Below are positions 36,290 through 47,112 of a stretch of DNA of 64,000 nucleotides, one piece after another. The notes under the pieces are model-generated. The model was not told the DNA's origin and ran no database searches. It saw nothing but the letters and a program-made list of their open reading frames with translations. The stretch covers positions 434,001 through 498,000 of the forward strand of contig NZ_CABVIX010000001.1 in assembly GCF_902498185.1 (NCBI RefSeq). The letters are read 5' to 3'. The first letter of the stretch is position 1. Every line of letters begins with the position of its first letter. The position numbers and the translations under genes are program-made. The stretch is from Pseudomonas fluorescens (GTDB lineage: Bacteria > Pseudomonadota > Gammaproteobacteria > Pseudomonadales > Pseudomonadaceae).

Positions 36290-36548
36290 GGTGATCTCGG
36301 CGTGGGCCTGGAATGGACGATTCGGATGCCTGACCCTGGCATTCGAGGGGAAGGCACATTGCCTGCTCACTTCATGCAGCAAATCATGCCCGTGCGTCAA
36401 GAGCACTGACACTTAGGCATAGCAAAATCCCGACACGATTGCTTTACGACTGCCATGCTGGATTCAGGCAGACTTGGTCGTTTTTGCAACAAAGTCTCTG
36501 TTGAACTGTCGCATAGGGCAGTTCCCGTGATCGATATTAGGAGGATTC

Positions 36549-36875
36549 ATGTTCCGTACCCGTGCTTCCCTGGCGACCTTGCTGGTGGCTGCAGTCCTGG
36601 CAGGTTGCAGCACTGGTGGTTCTTCGAAGGGTGGTGGCAATGGGGCGCCATCGGCGCCGGCCAATAACGACGGTCGTTGCGAAGCCAGCGGCGCCGATTT
36701 CAGTATTGGCAAGCAAGGCAGTGCCGAGCTGCTCGAGCAGGCCCGTGCTTCCAGCGGCGCGCAAACCGCCCGCATCCTCAAGCCCCACGACGTGGTCACC
36801 CTCGAATACCGTTCCGACCGCCTCAACCTCAATGTCGACGACAAAGGGGTCGTCAATCGCGTCAACTGCGGCTAG
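36549..36875 (+). CDS. Lipoprotein with peptidase-inhibitor I78-like domain
   Basis: 108 residues. Lipobox AVLAGC (Cys20), a Gly/Ser-rich linker, then GRCEASGADFSIGKQGS ... RILKPHDVVTLEYRSDRLNLNVDD ... VNCG, which follows the I78 (Elastase/I78-like) pattern of a conserved Cys pair and a TxDYRxDRLN core. I78 members inhibit serine proteases. AGGAGG precedes the ATG. A bidirectional terminator follows. Confidence 0.82.
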   Translation: MFRTRASLATLLVAAVLAGCSTGGSSKGGGNGAPSAPANNDGRCEASGADFSIGKQGSAELLEQARASSGAQTARILKPHDVVTLEYRSDRLNLNVDDKGVVNRVNCG

Positions 36876-36961
36876 TTGACTGTAGGGGTGACCCGGCACC
36901 AGGCTGCCCCTGCCACCTGACTTGCCTGCGAATCGAGATGATTCGAGGAATTTCAGGCAAC

Positions 36962-36990
36962 AAAAAACCCGCCACCAGGGCGGGTTTTTT
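36962..36990. terminator. Bidirectional terminator
   Basis: AAAAAACCCGCC and GGGCGGGTTTTTT form a stem with A and T runs on both sides. It separates the convergent I78 lipoprotein and cold-shock genes. Confidence 0.9.
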
Positions 36991-37004
36991 GAAGCTCTAC
37001 CGAA

Positions 37005-37217
37005 TTACTCCGGGCGAACCTGTGCAGCCTGCATGCCCTTCTGGCCTTTCTCGGCAACGAAGGAAACGGTCTGGCCTTCTTTCAGGCTCTTGAAGCCGTC
37101 AGTTTCGATGGCTTTGAAGTGAACGAACAGGTCGTCGCCGCCACCTTGTGGAGTGATGAAGCCGAAGCCTTTCTCATCGTTGAACCATTTGACGGTGCCG
37201 GTTTGGCGATTGGACAT
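37005..37217 (-). CDS. Cold-shock protein, CspA family
   Basis: 70 residues. RNP1 KGFGFITP and RNP2 DLFVHF are intact, with the aromatic surface of an OB-fold RNA chaperone. Start [13 protein letters not shown]; the upstream extension reads the leader. The 157-bp region upstream probably holds a long cold-shock leader. Confidence 0.95.
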   Translation of the reverse strand: MSNRQTGTVKWFNDEKGFGFITPQGGGDDLFVHFKAIETDGFKSLKEGQTVSFVAEKGQKGMQAAQVRPE

Positions 37218-37374
37218 GGGTGAATCTCCAGAAACATGATTTTTCAATGGTGCGATGTTGCCGAGGCCACAAGGTGCACGAGCAACATCATAGTCTAATT
37301 TTGCGTGTGTCGCGCCTTTTACGTTAACTGAATGCGCGTCAGACGTAAAAAAATGTGATCCAAGGTGCCCTGGA

Positions 37375-37680
37375 TCAGTTTTTCTTGGGCGCGCAGGCCT
37401 GTGTTACCACGGTTTGCGCCCGCTGCATCAGCTTGGCGTCAACACCGTCCTTGCTGTCGAGATCCTCGATCTCATCCTTGGAAAAATTCTTTTCGATGGC
37501 CGCTGCGCCACATTTGCAGTGCGCATCGGCGGCTTTGGCGTCGAGGCCCTGACCGGTGGCTACCTGGGCGCACTGTTGCATATAGGCGCCTTTCTTGCCC
37601 GCCGGCCAGTCTGCCTGTGCTGCCATGGGCAGCAGCAGGGCGCTAGCGGCGGTCAGGGCGAGAAGAGACTGAAGTCGCAT
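37375..37680 (-). CDS. Exported hypothetical protein (101 aa)
   Basis: Signal peptide ending LPMAAQA-DW, then about 77 residues with four cysteines (CAQVA, CKCGA, ACAPKK) that could form two disulfides. Predicted helical and periplasmic. No family recognised with certainty. It reads away from thrS. Confidence 0.7.
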   Translation of the reverse strand: MRLQSLLALTAASALLLPMAAQADWPAGKKGAYMQQCAQVATGQGLDAKAADAHCKCGAAAIEKNFSKDEIEDLDSKDGVDAKLMQRAQTVVTQACAPKKN

Positions 37681-38008
37681 AACCAGACACTCCTAGGGGT
37701 AAGTCTTATCAAGAGTAGGATGCTTCAAAACCTCTGAACAAAAAATTTCCCTCCAAGTTCACCGCCACTGTGCGATTTCCAAAATTTTCTCCGTCGCCCA
37801 TACCCTGCGTGCTAGCATGCCCGGCTTGCAGCTTGCCCCGTGCGGCGTGCAACCCTATTTCCAGTCACTCTGGTTCGACCCTGAAAGGCTACGGCTGCTG
37901 CCACTGTGAGGCAGGCTTTGCTGACGCAAAGGCAGGGGCGGATCTTGTACTGGCTCATCCCAACCCACGTGACCTTTGGTAGGGGTCACCACTAGGAGAG
38001 GAGGCGCC
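37681..38008 (+). other. 328-bp thrS upstream/leader region
   Basis: No gene is seen. It contains the divergent promoters and two hairpins near thrS: 37898-37914 (5-bp stem, 7-base loop ACTGTGA) and 37969-37989 (7-bp stem, 7-base loop). Both are described separately. Confidence 0.6.
37969..37989 (+). promoter_or_regulatory. thrS leader hairpin mimicking tRNA-Thr(GGU) anticodon arm
   Basis: GTGACCT pairs with GGGTCAC (seven pairs, one T-G) around the 7-base loop TTGGTAG. Loop bases 3-5 are GGT, the threonine anticodon, with T at the position of U33. It lies 20-40 bases before the thrS ATG, just ahead of the ribosome-binding site. E. coli ThrRS represses its own mRNA by binding such a mimic; the same is inferred. 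Confidence 0.65.
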
Positions 38009-39931
38009 ATGCCCACTATTACTCTTCCCGATGGCAGTCAACGTACGTTCGACCACGCCGTATCCGTAGCCGAAGTCGCCGCCTCCATTGGCGCGGGCCT
38101 CGCCAAGGCCACCGTGGCCGGCAAGGTCGACGGCAAGCTGGTCGATGCCTGCGACCTGATCGAGCACGACGCCACTGTGCAGATCATCACGCCTAAAGAT
38201 GAAGCAGGCGTAGAGATCATTCGTCACTCCTGTGCCCACTTGATCGGCCACGCAGTCAAGCAGCTGTACCCGACCGCCAGGATGGTCATCGGTCCGGTCA
38301 TCGACGAAGGCTTCTATTACGACATCGCCTATGAGCGTCCTTTCACCCCAGAGGACCTCGCCGCGATCGAGCAGCGCATGCAGCAGCTCATCGAGAAAGA
38401 CTACGACGTCGTCAAGAAAGTGACCCCGCGCGCGCAAGTCATCGACGTGTTCCAGAGCCGTGGCGAAGACTACAAGCTGCGCCTGGTCGAAGACATGCCT
38501 GAAGAGCAGGCCATGGGCCTCTACTACCACGAAGAATATGTCGACATGTGCCGCGGCCCGCACGTGCCTAACACGCGCTTCCTCAAGGCATTCAAGCTGA
38601 CCAAGCTGTCCGGCGCCTACTGGCGCGGCGATGCCAAGAACGAACAGCTGCAGCGCGTATACGGCACTGCCTGGGCTGATAAAAAGCAGCTGGCTGCTTA
38701 TATCCAGCGCATCGAAGAAGCCGAAAAACGCGACCACCGCAAGATCGGCAAGCGCCTGGGCCTGTTCCACCTTCAGGAAGAAGCGCCTGGAATGGTGTTC
38801 TGGCACCCCAACGGCTGGACGATGTACCAGGTGCTCGAGCAATACATGCGCAAGGTACAGCGTGATCATGGCTACCTGGAGATCAAGACTCCGCAGGTCG
38901 TCGATCGCTCGCTGTGGGAAAAGTCCGGCCACTGGGCCAACTATTCCGAAAACATGTTCACCACCGAGTCCGAAAGCCGCGACTACGCCATCAAGCCGAT
39001 GAACTGCCCTTGCCACGTGCAGGTGTTCAACCAGGGCCTGAAGAGCTATCGCGAGCTGCCGCTGCGCCTGGCCGAGTTCGGTGCCTGCCACCGTAACGAG
39101 CCATCGGGCGCCCTGCACGGCATCATGCGCGTGCGTGGCTTTACCCAGGACGATGCACACATCTTCTGCACTGAAGAGCAGATGCAGTCCGAATCGGCTG
39201 ACTTCATCAAGCTGACCATGGACGTCTACGCTGACTTCGGCTTCAAGGACATCCAGCTCAAGCTGTCGACCCGCCCTGAAAAGCGCGTAGGTTCCGACGA
39301 GCTCTGGGATCGCGCCGAAGCCGCATTGGCCGCAGCGTTGGATAACGCCGGCCTGGCCTATGACCTGCAGCCGGGTGAAGGTGCCTTCTACGGACCGAAG
39401 ATCGAATTCTCCCTGAAGGATTGCCTCGGTCGCGTCTGGCAGTGTGGTACCCTGCAGCTCGACTTCAACCTGCCGATCCGCCTCGACGCCGAATATGTAA
39501 CCGAAGACAACGGCCGCAAGCATCCCGTGATGCTGCACCGCGCCATTCTCGGTTCGTTCGAGCGTTTCGTCGGAATTCTCATCGAGCACTACGAAGGTGC
39601 ATTCCCGGCCTGGCTCGCGCCAACGCAGGCGGTGATCCTCAATATCACCGACAAACAGGCCGATTTTGCCCTCGATGTCGAAAAAATTCTCGTCGGCGGC
39701 GGTTTCCGTGCCAAGTCCGACTTGAGAAATGAGAAGATCGGCTTTAAAATCCGCGAGCATACTTTGCTCAAGGTCCCGTACCTTTTGGTTATAGGGGACC
39801 GCGAAGTCGAAACGCAAACCGTCGCTGTGCGTACTCGCGAAGGCGCTGACCTGGGCTCCATGCCCGTCGCCCAATTCGCCGAGTTCCTTGCGCAAGCGGT
39901 TTCCCGGCGTGGTCGCCAAGAATCGGAGTAA
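38009..39931 (+). CDS. thrS: Threonyl-tRNA synthetase
   Basis: 640 residues in full: N-terminal TGS domain ([16 protein letters not shown]), editing domain with [11 protein letters not shown], class II catalytic core with zinc ligands Cys in [10 protein letters not shown], motif 2 around [16 protein letters not shown] and motif 3 near the C-end, then an anticodon-binding domain. Start at 38009 after AGGAGAGGAGG. First gene of thrS-infC-rpmI-rplT. Confidence 0.98.
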   Translation: MPTITLPDGSQRTFDHAVSVAEVAASIGAGLAKATVAGKVDGKLVDACDLIEHDATVQIITPKDEAGVEIIRHSCAHLIGHAVKQLYPTARMVIGPVIDEGFYYDIAYERPFTPEDLAAIEQRMQQLIEKDYDVVKKVTPRAQVIDVFQSRGEDYKLRLVEDMPEEQAMGLYYHEEYVDMCRGPHVPNTRFLKAFKLTKLSGAYWRGDAKNEQLQRVYGTAWADKKQLAAYIQRIEEAEKRDHRKIGKRLGLFHLQEEAPGMVFWHPNGWTMYQVLEQYMRKVQRDHGYLEIKTPQVVDRSLWEKSGHWANYSENMFTTESESRDYAIKPMNCPCHVQVFNQGLKSYRELPLRLAEFGACHRNEPSGALHGIMRVRGFTQDDAHIFCTEEQMQSESADFIKLTMDVYADFGFKDIQLKLSTRPEKRVGSDELWDRAEAALAAALDNAGLAYDLQPGEGAFYGPKIEFSLKDCLGRVWQCGTLQLDFNLPIRLDAEYVTEDNGRKHPVMLHRAILGSFERFVGILIEHYEGAFPAWLAPTQAVILNITDKQADFALDVEKILVGGGFRAKSDLRNEKIGFKIREHTLLKVPYLLVIGDREVETQTVAVRTREGADLGSMPVAQFAEFLAQAVSRRGRQESE

Positions 39932-40482
39932 TTACTATTAAGCGTGAAATGAGAAACGATAAACGAGCTGCACCGAAGGCCCCGATCAACGAGAATATCT
40001 CGGCCCGTGAGGTTCGGTTAATTGGCGCTGACGGCGAGCAGGTTGGCATCGTCTCAATTGATGAAGCGCTGCGTATCGCTGAAGAAGCGAAGCTGGATCT
40101 GGTAGAGATTTCTGCTGATGCCCTCCCTCCTGTCTGTAAAGTCATGGACTACGGCAAGCACCTCTTCGAGAAGAAGAAGCAGGCCAACGAGGCCAAGAAG
40201 AATCAAAAGCAGATCCAGATCAAAGAAATCAAGTTTCGACCAGGGACGGAAGAAGGGGATTACCAGGTAAAACTACGCAACCTGGTACGTTTCCTTAGCG
40301 AGGGGGATAAGGCCAAGATCTCATTGAGATTCCGCGGCCGTGAGATGGCTCACCAAGAGCTGGGCATGGAACTGTTGAAGCGGGTTGAAGGTGACCTGCT
40401 CGAATACGGTACCGTTGAACAGCATCCAAAGATGGAAGGACGCCAGCTTATGATGGTCATCGCCCCCAAGAAAAAGAAATAA
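39931..40482 (+). CDS. infC: Translation initiation factor IF-3 (ATT start)
   Basis: 183 residues from an ATT codon whose first base is the last base of the thrS stop. IF-3 N- and C-domains are complete ([18 protein letters not shown] ... [14 protein letters not shown]). infC is known to use a rare AUU start so that IF-3 represses its own translation. A second in-frame ATT at 39937 lies at better distance (8 bases) from CGGAG, so the true start could be two codons later; an ATG at 39949 lacks a good ribosome-binding site. Confidence 0.93.
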   Translation: MTIKREMRNDKRAAPKAPINENISAREVRLIGADGEQVGIVSIDEALRIAEEAKLDLVEISADALPPVCKVMDYGKHLFEKKKQANEAKKNQKQIQIKEIKFRPGTEEGDYQVKLRNLVRFLSEGDKAKISLRFRGREMAHQELGMELLKRVEGDLLEYGTVEQHPKMEGRQLMMVIAPKKKK

Positions 40483-40542
40483 CCACCAGGGCACGGCAGG
40501 CCTTGCGGTTATGTTTATCAACTGAATGCGGAGTATCCGAAC

Positions 40543-40737
40543 ATGCCAAAAATGAAAACCAAAAGCGGTGCAGCCAAGCGTTTCCTGAAAACGGCAAACG
40601 GCATCAAGCACAAGCACGCTTTCAAGAGCCACATCCTGACCAAAATGTCGACCAAGCGTAAGCGTCAACTTCGTGGTAGCAGCCTGCTGCACCCGTCGGA
40701 CGTTGCAAAAGTCGAGCGCATGCTGCGCATTCGTTAA
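40543..40737 (+). CDS. rpmI: Ribosomal protein bL35
   Basis: 64 residues starting [20 protein letters not shown], the universal bL35 sequence. Between infC and rplT, as in most bacteria, where L20 regulates this operon. Confidence 0.98.
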   Translation: MPKMKTKSGAAKRFLKTANGIKHKHAFKSHILTKMSTKRKRQLRGSSLLHPSDVAKVERMLRIR

Positions 40738-40765
40738 TTCTGGTCAAAGATAGAGGAAGTTACTC

Positions 40766-41122
40766 ATGGCTCGTGTAAAGCGTGGCGTCATCGCTCGTAA
40801 GCGTCACAAGAAAATTCTGAAACTGGCTAAAGGCTACTACGGTGCACGCTCGCGCGTATTCCGTGTTGCCAAGCAAGCGGTCATCAAGGCAGGCCAATAC
40901 GCCTACCGCGACCGTCGCCAGAAGAAGCGTCAGTTCCGCGCTCTGTGGATCGCTCGTATCAACGCTGGTGCTCGCGTCAACGGTCTGTCCTACAGCCGCC
41001 TGATCGCTGGCCTGAAAAAAGCGTCGATCGAAATCGACCGTAAAGTTCTGGCTGATCTGGCAGTGAACGAAAAAGCGGCGTTTGCTGCGATTGTCGAGAA
41101 GGCTAAAGCCGTTCTGGCTTAA
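40766..41122 (+). CDS. rplT: Ribosomal protein bL20
   Basis: 118 residues, [20 protein letters not shown] at the N-terminus. In E. coli it also represses rpmI-rplT translation. A terminator follows before pheS. Confidence 0.98.
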   Translation: MARVKRGVIARKRHKKILKLAKGYYGARSRVFRVAKQAVIKAGQYAYRDRRQKKRQFRALWIARINAGARVNGLSYSRLIAGLKKASIEIDRKVLADLAVNEKAAFAAIVEKAKAVLA

Positions 41123-41168
41123 GTACCCACGACAATCACCCGGCGGCGCTAGCGTCGTCAGGTGCTAA

Positions 41169-42248
<1,080 letters not shown>

Positions 42249-42283
42249 GTCCGCACCCGTAACGCAACTTTCAGGAGAACAGC

Positions 42284-44665
42284 ATGAAATTCAGTGAAAA
42301 GTGGCTGCGCGGTTGGGTCAACCCGCAAGTCAACCGTGACGAACTCGTCGCCCGCCTGTCCATGGCCGGCCTCGAGGTCGACAGCGTTACCCTGGCTGCT
42401 GGCGAGTTCACCGGCATCATCGTCGGCGAAGTGCTCAGTACCGAACAGCACCCGGACGCCGACAAGCTGCGTGTGTGCCAGGTCAGCAACGGCAGCGAGA
42501 CCTTCCAGGTAGTGTGTGGCGCACCCAACGTGCGCCCCGGCCTGAAGATTCCGTTCGCCATGATCGGCGCCCAGCTGCCAGGCGACTTCAAGATCAAGAA
42601 GGCCAAGCTGCGTGGCGTCGAGTCCAACGGCATGCTCTGCTCGGCCGCCGAACTGCAGATCAGCGAAGAAAACGACGGCCTGCTCGAGCTCGCCGCTGAC
42701 GCTCCAGTGGGTGAAGACATTCGTGTCTACCTCGACCTGGACGACGCCAGCATCGAAGTCGACCTGACCCCGAACCGCGGTGACTGCCTGTCGCTGGCAG
42801 GCCTGGCCCGTGAAGTCGGCGCCCTGTACAACGCCCCGGTCACCCGTCCGCTGATCCCGGCCGTGGTTGCCGCCCACGACGAAGTTCGCCCGGTCGAAAT
42901 CCTCGCTCCGGCAGCCTGTCCGCGTTACCTGGGCCGCGTCATCCGCAACGTCGACCTGTCCCGGCCGACCCCGCTGTGGATGGTCGAGCGCCTGCGCCGC
43001 GCGGACGTACGCAGCATCGACGCCGCTGTCGACATCACCAACTACGTGATGCTTGAGCTCGGCCAGCCGATGCACGCCTTCGACCTCGCCGAAATCAATG
43101 GCGGCATCCGCGTGCGCATGGCCGAAGAAGGCGAGAAGCTGGTCCTGCTCGACGGCCAGGAAGTTGCCCTGCGCGGCGACACCCTGGTTATCGCCGACCA
43201 CACCCGCGCGCTGGCCATCGCCGGCGTCATGGGTGGCGAGCACAGCGGTGTCGCCACCGACAAGACGCGTGACCTGTTCCTCGAAAGTGCCTTCTTCGAC
43301 CAGATCGCCATCGCCGGCAAGGCCCGTTCCTACGGCCTGCACACTGATGCCTCGCACCGCTACGAGCGCGGCGTCGACTCGCAGCTCGCCCGCGAAGCCA
43401 TGGAGCGCGCCACCGCGCTGCTGCTGGAAATCGTCGGCGGCGAAGCCGGCCCGATCACCGAGGCCGTGAGCGAGCAGCACCTGCCAGACATCGCCCCGGT
43501 CACCCTGCGCGCCGAGCGCATCGACCAGATGCTCGGCATGCAGATGCCGGCCGCCGAAGTCGAGCAACTGCTCAACGGTCTTGGTCTCAAGACCACCACG
43601 AGCGGGGAAGGGCAGTGGCAGGTCGAAGTACCTAGCCATCGCTTCGACATCAGCATCGAAGTCGACCTGATCGAAGAGCTTGCACGCCTGTACGGCTACA
43701 ACCGCCTGCCGGTTCGTTACCCGCAAGCGCGCCTGGCCCCGCAAGCCAAGCCAGAAGCCCGCGCCGAGCTGCCAAGCCTGCGCCGCCTGCTGGTCGCCCG
43801 CGGCTTCCAGGAAGCCATTACCTACAGCTTCATCGATCCAAAGCTGTTCGAGCTGTTCAGCCCAGGCGTCGAGCCACTGCTGCTGGCCAACCCGATTTCC
43901 AGCGACATGGCTGCCATGCGCGCCACCTTGTGGCCGGGCCTGGTAAAAGCCCTGCAGCACAACCTCAACCGCCAGCAAGACCGTGTACGCCTGTTCGAAA
44001 GCGGCCAACGCTTCGTCGGCCAGCTCGGTGACCTGCAGCAACAGCCCATGATCGCCGGCGTCGTCTGCGGCAGCCGTCTGCCGGAAGGTTGGGCCAACGC
44101 CCGTGACAGCATCGACTTCTTCGACGTGAAAGCAGATGTCGAAGCCGTGCTAGGCTACTCCGGTGCCCTCGACGACTTCACCTTTGTCGCTGGCAAGCAT
44201 CCAGCCCTGCACCCAGGCCAGACCGCCCGTATCGAGCGCGATGGCCGCGAAGTCGGCTTCCTCGGCGCCCTGCACCCAGAGCTCGCGAAAGCCCTGGGCC
44301 TGGATCGCCCGGTGTACCTCTTCGAGCTGGTATTGGAAGAAGTTGTCCAAGGGCACCTGCCCAAGTTCAGCGAGCTGTCCAAGTTCCCTGAAACCAGGCG
44401 TGACCTGGCTTTGATCGCAGGTCGTGATGTAGCTTCTAGCGCTGTGCTGCAGGTTATTCGAGACAATGCAGGTGAATGGCTCACGGACCTAAGGCTCTTT
44501 GATGTCTATCAGGGTAAAGGCATTGATCCGGATAGAAAAAGCCTCGCCGTCGGCTTGACCTGGCAGCATCCATCGCGCACTCTTAACGACGATGAGGTGA
44601 ACGCCACCCTGCAAAATATTCTCACCTCGCTCGAACAAGGGTTGAACACCACGTTAAGGAAATAG
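42284..44665 (+). CDS. pheT: Phenylalanyl-tRNA synthetase beta subunit
   Basis: 793 residues starting MKFSEKWLRGWVNP. It holds the EMAP/tRNA-binding domain, the B3/B4 editing region, the B5 domain and the C-terminal ferredoxin-fold anticodon-binding domain (PETRRDLALIAGRDV). The last 250 bases use more A/T-rich codons than the rest. It is 3 bases from ihfA. Confidence 0.98.
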   Translation: MKFSEKWLRGWVNPQVNRDELVARLSMAGLEVDSVTLAAGEFTGIIVGEVLSTEQHPDADKLRVCQVSNGSETFQVVCGAPNVRPGLKIPFAMIGAQLPGDFKIKKAKLRGVESNGMLCSAAELQISEENDGLLELAADAPVGEDIRVYLDLDDASIEVDLTPNRGDCLSLAGLAREVGALYNAPVTRPLIPAVVAAHDEVRPVEILAPAACPRYLGRVIRNVDLSRPTPLWMVERLRRADVRSIDAAVDITNYVMLELGQPMHAFDLAEINGGIRVRMAEEGEKLVLLDGQEVALRGDTLVIADHTRALAIAGVMGGEHSGVATDKTRDLFLESAFFDQIAIAGKARSYGLHTDASHRYERGVDSQLAREAMERATALLLEIVGGEAGPITEAVSEQHLPDIAPVTLRAERIDQMLGMQMPAAEVEQLLNGLGLKTTTSGEGQWQVEVPSHRFDISIEVDLIEELARLYGYNRLPVRYPQARLAPQAKPEARAELPSLRRLLVARGFQEAITYSFIDPKLFELFSPGVEPLLLANPISSDMAAMRATLWPGLVKALQHNLNRQQDRVRLFESGQRFVGQLGDLQQQPMIAGVVCGSRLPEGWANARDSIDFFDVKADVEAVLGYSGALDDFTFVAGKHPALHPGQTARIERDGREVGFLGALHPELAKALGLDRPVYLFELVLEEVVQGHLPKFSELSKFPETRRDLALIAGRDVASSAVLQVIRDNAGEWLTDLRLFDVYQGKGIDPDRKSLAVGLTWQHPSRTLNDDEVNATLQNILTSLEQGLNTTLRK

Positions 44666-44668
44666 CGT

Positions 44669-44971
44669 ATGGGTGCTCTGACGAAAGCTGAGATGGCCGA
44701 GCGGCTCTATGAAGAGCTAGGCTTGAACAAGCGTGAGGCCAAAGAGCTGGTAGAACTCTTCTTCGAGGAGATCAGGCACGCGCTTGAAGACAACGAACAG
44801 GTCAAATTGTCGGGTTTTGGCAATTTCGACCTGCGGGATAAACGGCAGCGGCCGGGTCGCAACCCCAAGACAGGGGAAGAGATCCCGATCACTGCGCGCC
44901 GCGTCGTCACCTTTCGTCCAGGGCAGAAGTTGAAGGCCCGGGTTGAGGCCTATGCTGGAACCAAGTCATAA
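44669..44971 (+). CDS. ihfA: Integration host factor alpha subunit
   Basis: 100 residues of the HU/IHF family. The DNA-bending arm contains [12 protein letters not shown] with the intercalating Pro; [13 protein letters not shown] is the IHF-alpha core. It forms a dimer with IhfB. It overlaps the next gene by 20 bases. Confidence 0.97.
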   Translation: MGALTKAEMAERLYEELGLNKREAKELVELFFEEIRHALEDNEQVKLSGFGNFDLRDKRQRPGRNPKTGEEIPITARRVVTFRPGQKLKARVEAYAGTKS

Positions 44972-45314
44972 CGACGAGCTTCCGCCCATTCCAGGCAAGC
45001 GCTACTTCACCATTGGTGAAGTCAGTGAGCTTTGTGCCGTAAAACCGCACGTGCTCCGATACTGGGAGCAGGAATTTCCCCAGCTCAACCCGGTCAAGCG
45101 CCGCGGTAACCGCCGGTATTATCAGCGCCAGGACGTGCTGATGATCCGCCAGATCCGCGCGCTCTTGTACGAGCAAGGCTTCACCATCGGCGGTGCGCGG
45201 TTGCGCATGTCGAGTGAAGAAGCCAAGGAAGACAACAACCAGTACAAGCAGATGCTTCGGCAGATGATTGTCGAACTGGAAGATGTGCTGGTGGTTTTGA
45301 AGAAGTCCGTATGA
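44952..45314 (+). CDS. MerR-family transcriptional regulator
   Basis: 120 residues. The winged helix [26 protein letters not shown] is at residues 19-44, followed by a dimerising coiled coil. No metal-binding cysteines typical of MerR or CueR are seen. Its conserved place after ihfA is common in proteobacteria. The first ATG (44952) lies within ihfA. Confidence 0.9.
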   Translation: MLEPSHNDELPPIPGKRYFTIGEVSELCAVKPHVLRYWEQEFPQLNPVKRRGNRRYYQRQDVLMIRQIRALLYEQGFTIGGARLRMSSEEAKEDNNQYKQMLRQMIVELEDVLVVLKKSV

Positions 45315-45420
45315 GCCGACGAGTGGAAAGAATTTTGAAAAAAAGCTTTCTTCTTTCAAAAGCTTGCGGTACATTCTTCAACGTTCTCAGCAGGTTTGGG
45401 AACATGCTTCAAAGCCCAGT

Positions 45421-45497
45421 CGGGGCGTAGCGCAGCCCGGTAGCGCACTTGCATGGGGTGCAAGGGGTCGAGTGTTCGAATCACTCCGTCCCGACCA
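45421..45497 (+). tRNA. tRNA-Pro (TGG)
   Basis: 77 bases, acceptor CGGGGCG/CGTCCCG with one G-T pair, anticodon stem CTTGCA-TGG-GGTGCAAG giving TGG, CCA encoded. It marks the border between the core operon and accessory DNA. Confidence 0.97.
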
Positions 45498-45513
45498 TTA
45501 TTTTCAATGACTT

Positions 45514-45542
45514 AGGCCAGATTCGTGAGAACTGGCCTTTTT
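45514..45542 (+). terminator. Terminator of tRNA-Pro
   Basis: Stem AGGCCAG/CTGGCCT with an 11-base loop and five T residues. Confidence 0.88.
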
Positions 45543-45691
45543 CATGTGCGTGACTTTTGCGTGACTTCTCCCATAGTTACGCCTGTCTCCTAGTCAAAAT
45601 CGTCAGCACCGGTCCGCGCGAGTCGGTTGCTGATACCCGTTCACAGCCTCGATAAACTGCCCCAGTGCGGCGCCCGAGTAGTGACTGGTGA

Positions 45692-45825
45692 TGCTGCCAG
45701 CCGCTGCTGGACCTGATGCGTGCCGGTCTGTTGAACAGTCGCATCATTCATTGCGACGAAACTCGAGTCCAGGTCTTGAGAGACCGATCGAGAACCGAGT
45801 AGCCAATATGGTTCTGTCCACTGAA
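45692..45825 (+). pseudogene. IS66-family transposase (TnpC) remnant
   Basis: A fragment reading QPLLDLMRAGLLNSRI then IHCDETRVQVLRD, followed by a frame change to EPSSQYGSV. The HxDET block is the first catalytic Asp region of IS66 transposases, where the family reads IHCDETxVQVLKEPGR. Both ends are missing and at least one frameshift is present. It differs from the tnpC at 51074 (VVHADET), so it comes from another IS66 element. The flanking bases 45543-45691 show no gene. Confidence 0.7.
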
Positions 45826-45877
45826 AGAGCGAAGGGTAGGGACGGCCGGCTGCGCCATAGACAACCGGCCTTGGTAT

Positions 45878-46195
45878 TTATCGCAAAGGATGTTGTGGTG
45901 CTTGAATTGTCGTGACGTTCAAAGTCCAGCACCCAGAGTTAGAAACAGCCTCAAGGCAAAGCTCTACATCGCTCAGTGGCCAGCATACGAAAAATCCACC
46001 ATCTCTCAAGTCAGGGTGCGAGAACTGCCACGTTCGTTCACTTTGTTGAGTAAAAGGCAATATCGATTTTTCACATTTTATGACTGTGAAGAAGCCTGCA
46101 GAAGTTATCTGGCGTTCCACCACTTCGCTGGAGTGTTGCTCAAAGGACTCTAGCATTTCGTTGAGAGCAGTTGCTTCCAAAACGTCAAGGCTCAT
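45878..46195 (-). CDS. Hypothetical protein (105 aa)
   Basis: A soluble 105-residue frame starting MSLDVLEATALNEMLE with a plausible protein core (WQFSHPDLRDGGFFVCWPL). Base composition is lower in GC than the core genome. The ribosome-binding site is weak (AAGGCAAC). It could be a real accessory gene or a truncated one. No family recognised. Confidence 0.45.
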   Translation of the reverse strand: MSLDVLEATALNEMLESFEQHSSEVVERQITSAGFFTVIKCEKSILPFTQQSERTWQFSHPDLRDGGFFVCWPLSDVELCLEAVSNSGCWTLNVTTIQAPQHPLR

Positions 46196-46256
46196 CAGGT
46201 TGCCTTACTTATCGTTATCAGCGACTTAATTTATTGGATCGGTAAGACTGATCTTT

Positions 46257-47042
46257 TTATTCGCCGTAGATGTCGAACTTAAAGTAATGATCTTGAATGG
46301 CTTTGTACTCGCCGTTTGCGCGAATGGCAGCCAGCGCCTGGTTGAAGCGGTCCGCTAACGCTGTGTCACCTTTGCGCACAGCGACACCTACGCCGTTGCC
46401 AAAGTATTCAGGGTCTCTCAACGGTTGACCAGCGAACGCGTAGCCTTTGCCTTTGGGGGTATCAAGGAAGCCGATCTGCACGGCCACATCGTCACCTTGT
46501 ACGGCATCCAGCCGTCCGGCAATCAGGTCAAGGTATGCTTCATTCAGCGAGGCGTAGCGAATGACCTGTGCCCCGATCGGCGCCAGTACCTCTGTTGCGA
46601 AGCGGTCATGAATGCCTGCTCGTTGCACGCCTACTCGTTTACCCGCCAGCCCTGAGAAACTGGTGCCCAGGTTCGCCCCTTCCTTCATCACGATTCGCCC
46701 GGCGGACTGGTAGTAACGATTGGTGAAATCAACGGATCTTCTTCGTTCCTCGCTGATGATCAGCGACGAAAGAATGGCGTCGATCTTCCTTACCTTCAAC
46801 GAGGGGATTAGCCCATCGAACTCCTGTTCGACCCACTGACACTTGACCTGCATTTGCGCACATAGAGCATTACCGATGTCGTAGTCGAAGCCAACGATCT
46901 CGCCGTTACCGGTTTTGGATGCGAAGGGCGGATAGGCGGCCTCGATGCCAATGCGCAAGCTGTCGGCCGCGAAGGCGTGGGATGCCAGGAGAAGTGCAAA
47001 TGTGGAACTTGAGAAGAGGATGGAAAGTTTTTTTATTTTCAT
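46257..47042 (-). CDS. Amino-acid ABC transporter substrate-binding protein
   Basis: 261 residues, SBP family 3. Signal peptide ending SHAFA-AD. The ligand-binding blocks IGIEAAYPPFASK, GFDYDIGNALC and DAILSSLIISEERRRSVDFT resemble lysine/arginine/ornithine-binding proteins. No permease or ATPase gene is next to it, so it must use another transporter or act as a sensor part. It is the last gene of the accessory catabolic operon, 70 bases after the cyclodeaminase gene. A role in taking up the operon substrate is inferred. Confidence 0.85.
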   Translation of the reverse strand: MKIKKLSILFSSSTFALLLASHAFAADSLRIGIEAAYPPFASKTGNGEIVGFDYDIGNALCAQMQVKCQWVEQEFDGLIPSLKVRKIDAILSSLIISEERRRSVDFTNRYYQSAGRIVMKEGANLGTSFSGLAGKRVGVQRAGIHDRFATEVLAPIGAQVIRYASLNEAYLDLIAGRLDAVQGDDVAVQIGFLDTPKGKGYAFAGQPLRDPEYFGNGVGVAVRKGDTALADRFNQALAAIRANGEYKAIQDHYFKFDIYGE

Positions 47043-47112
47043 GACGTAACTCCAGCAGTAGTGCACCCCGCGCCCTATGAACAGTGCGCGGGAATGTGAA
47101 GGGAAGGGATGT

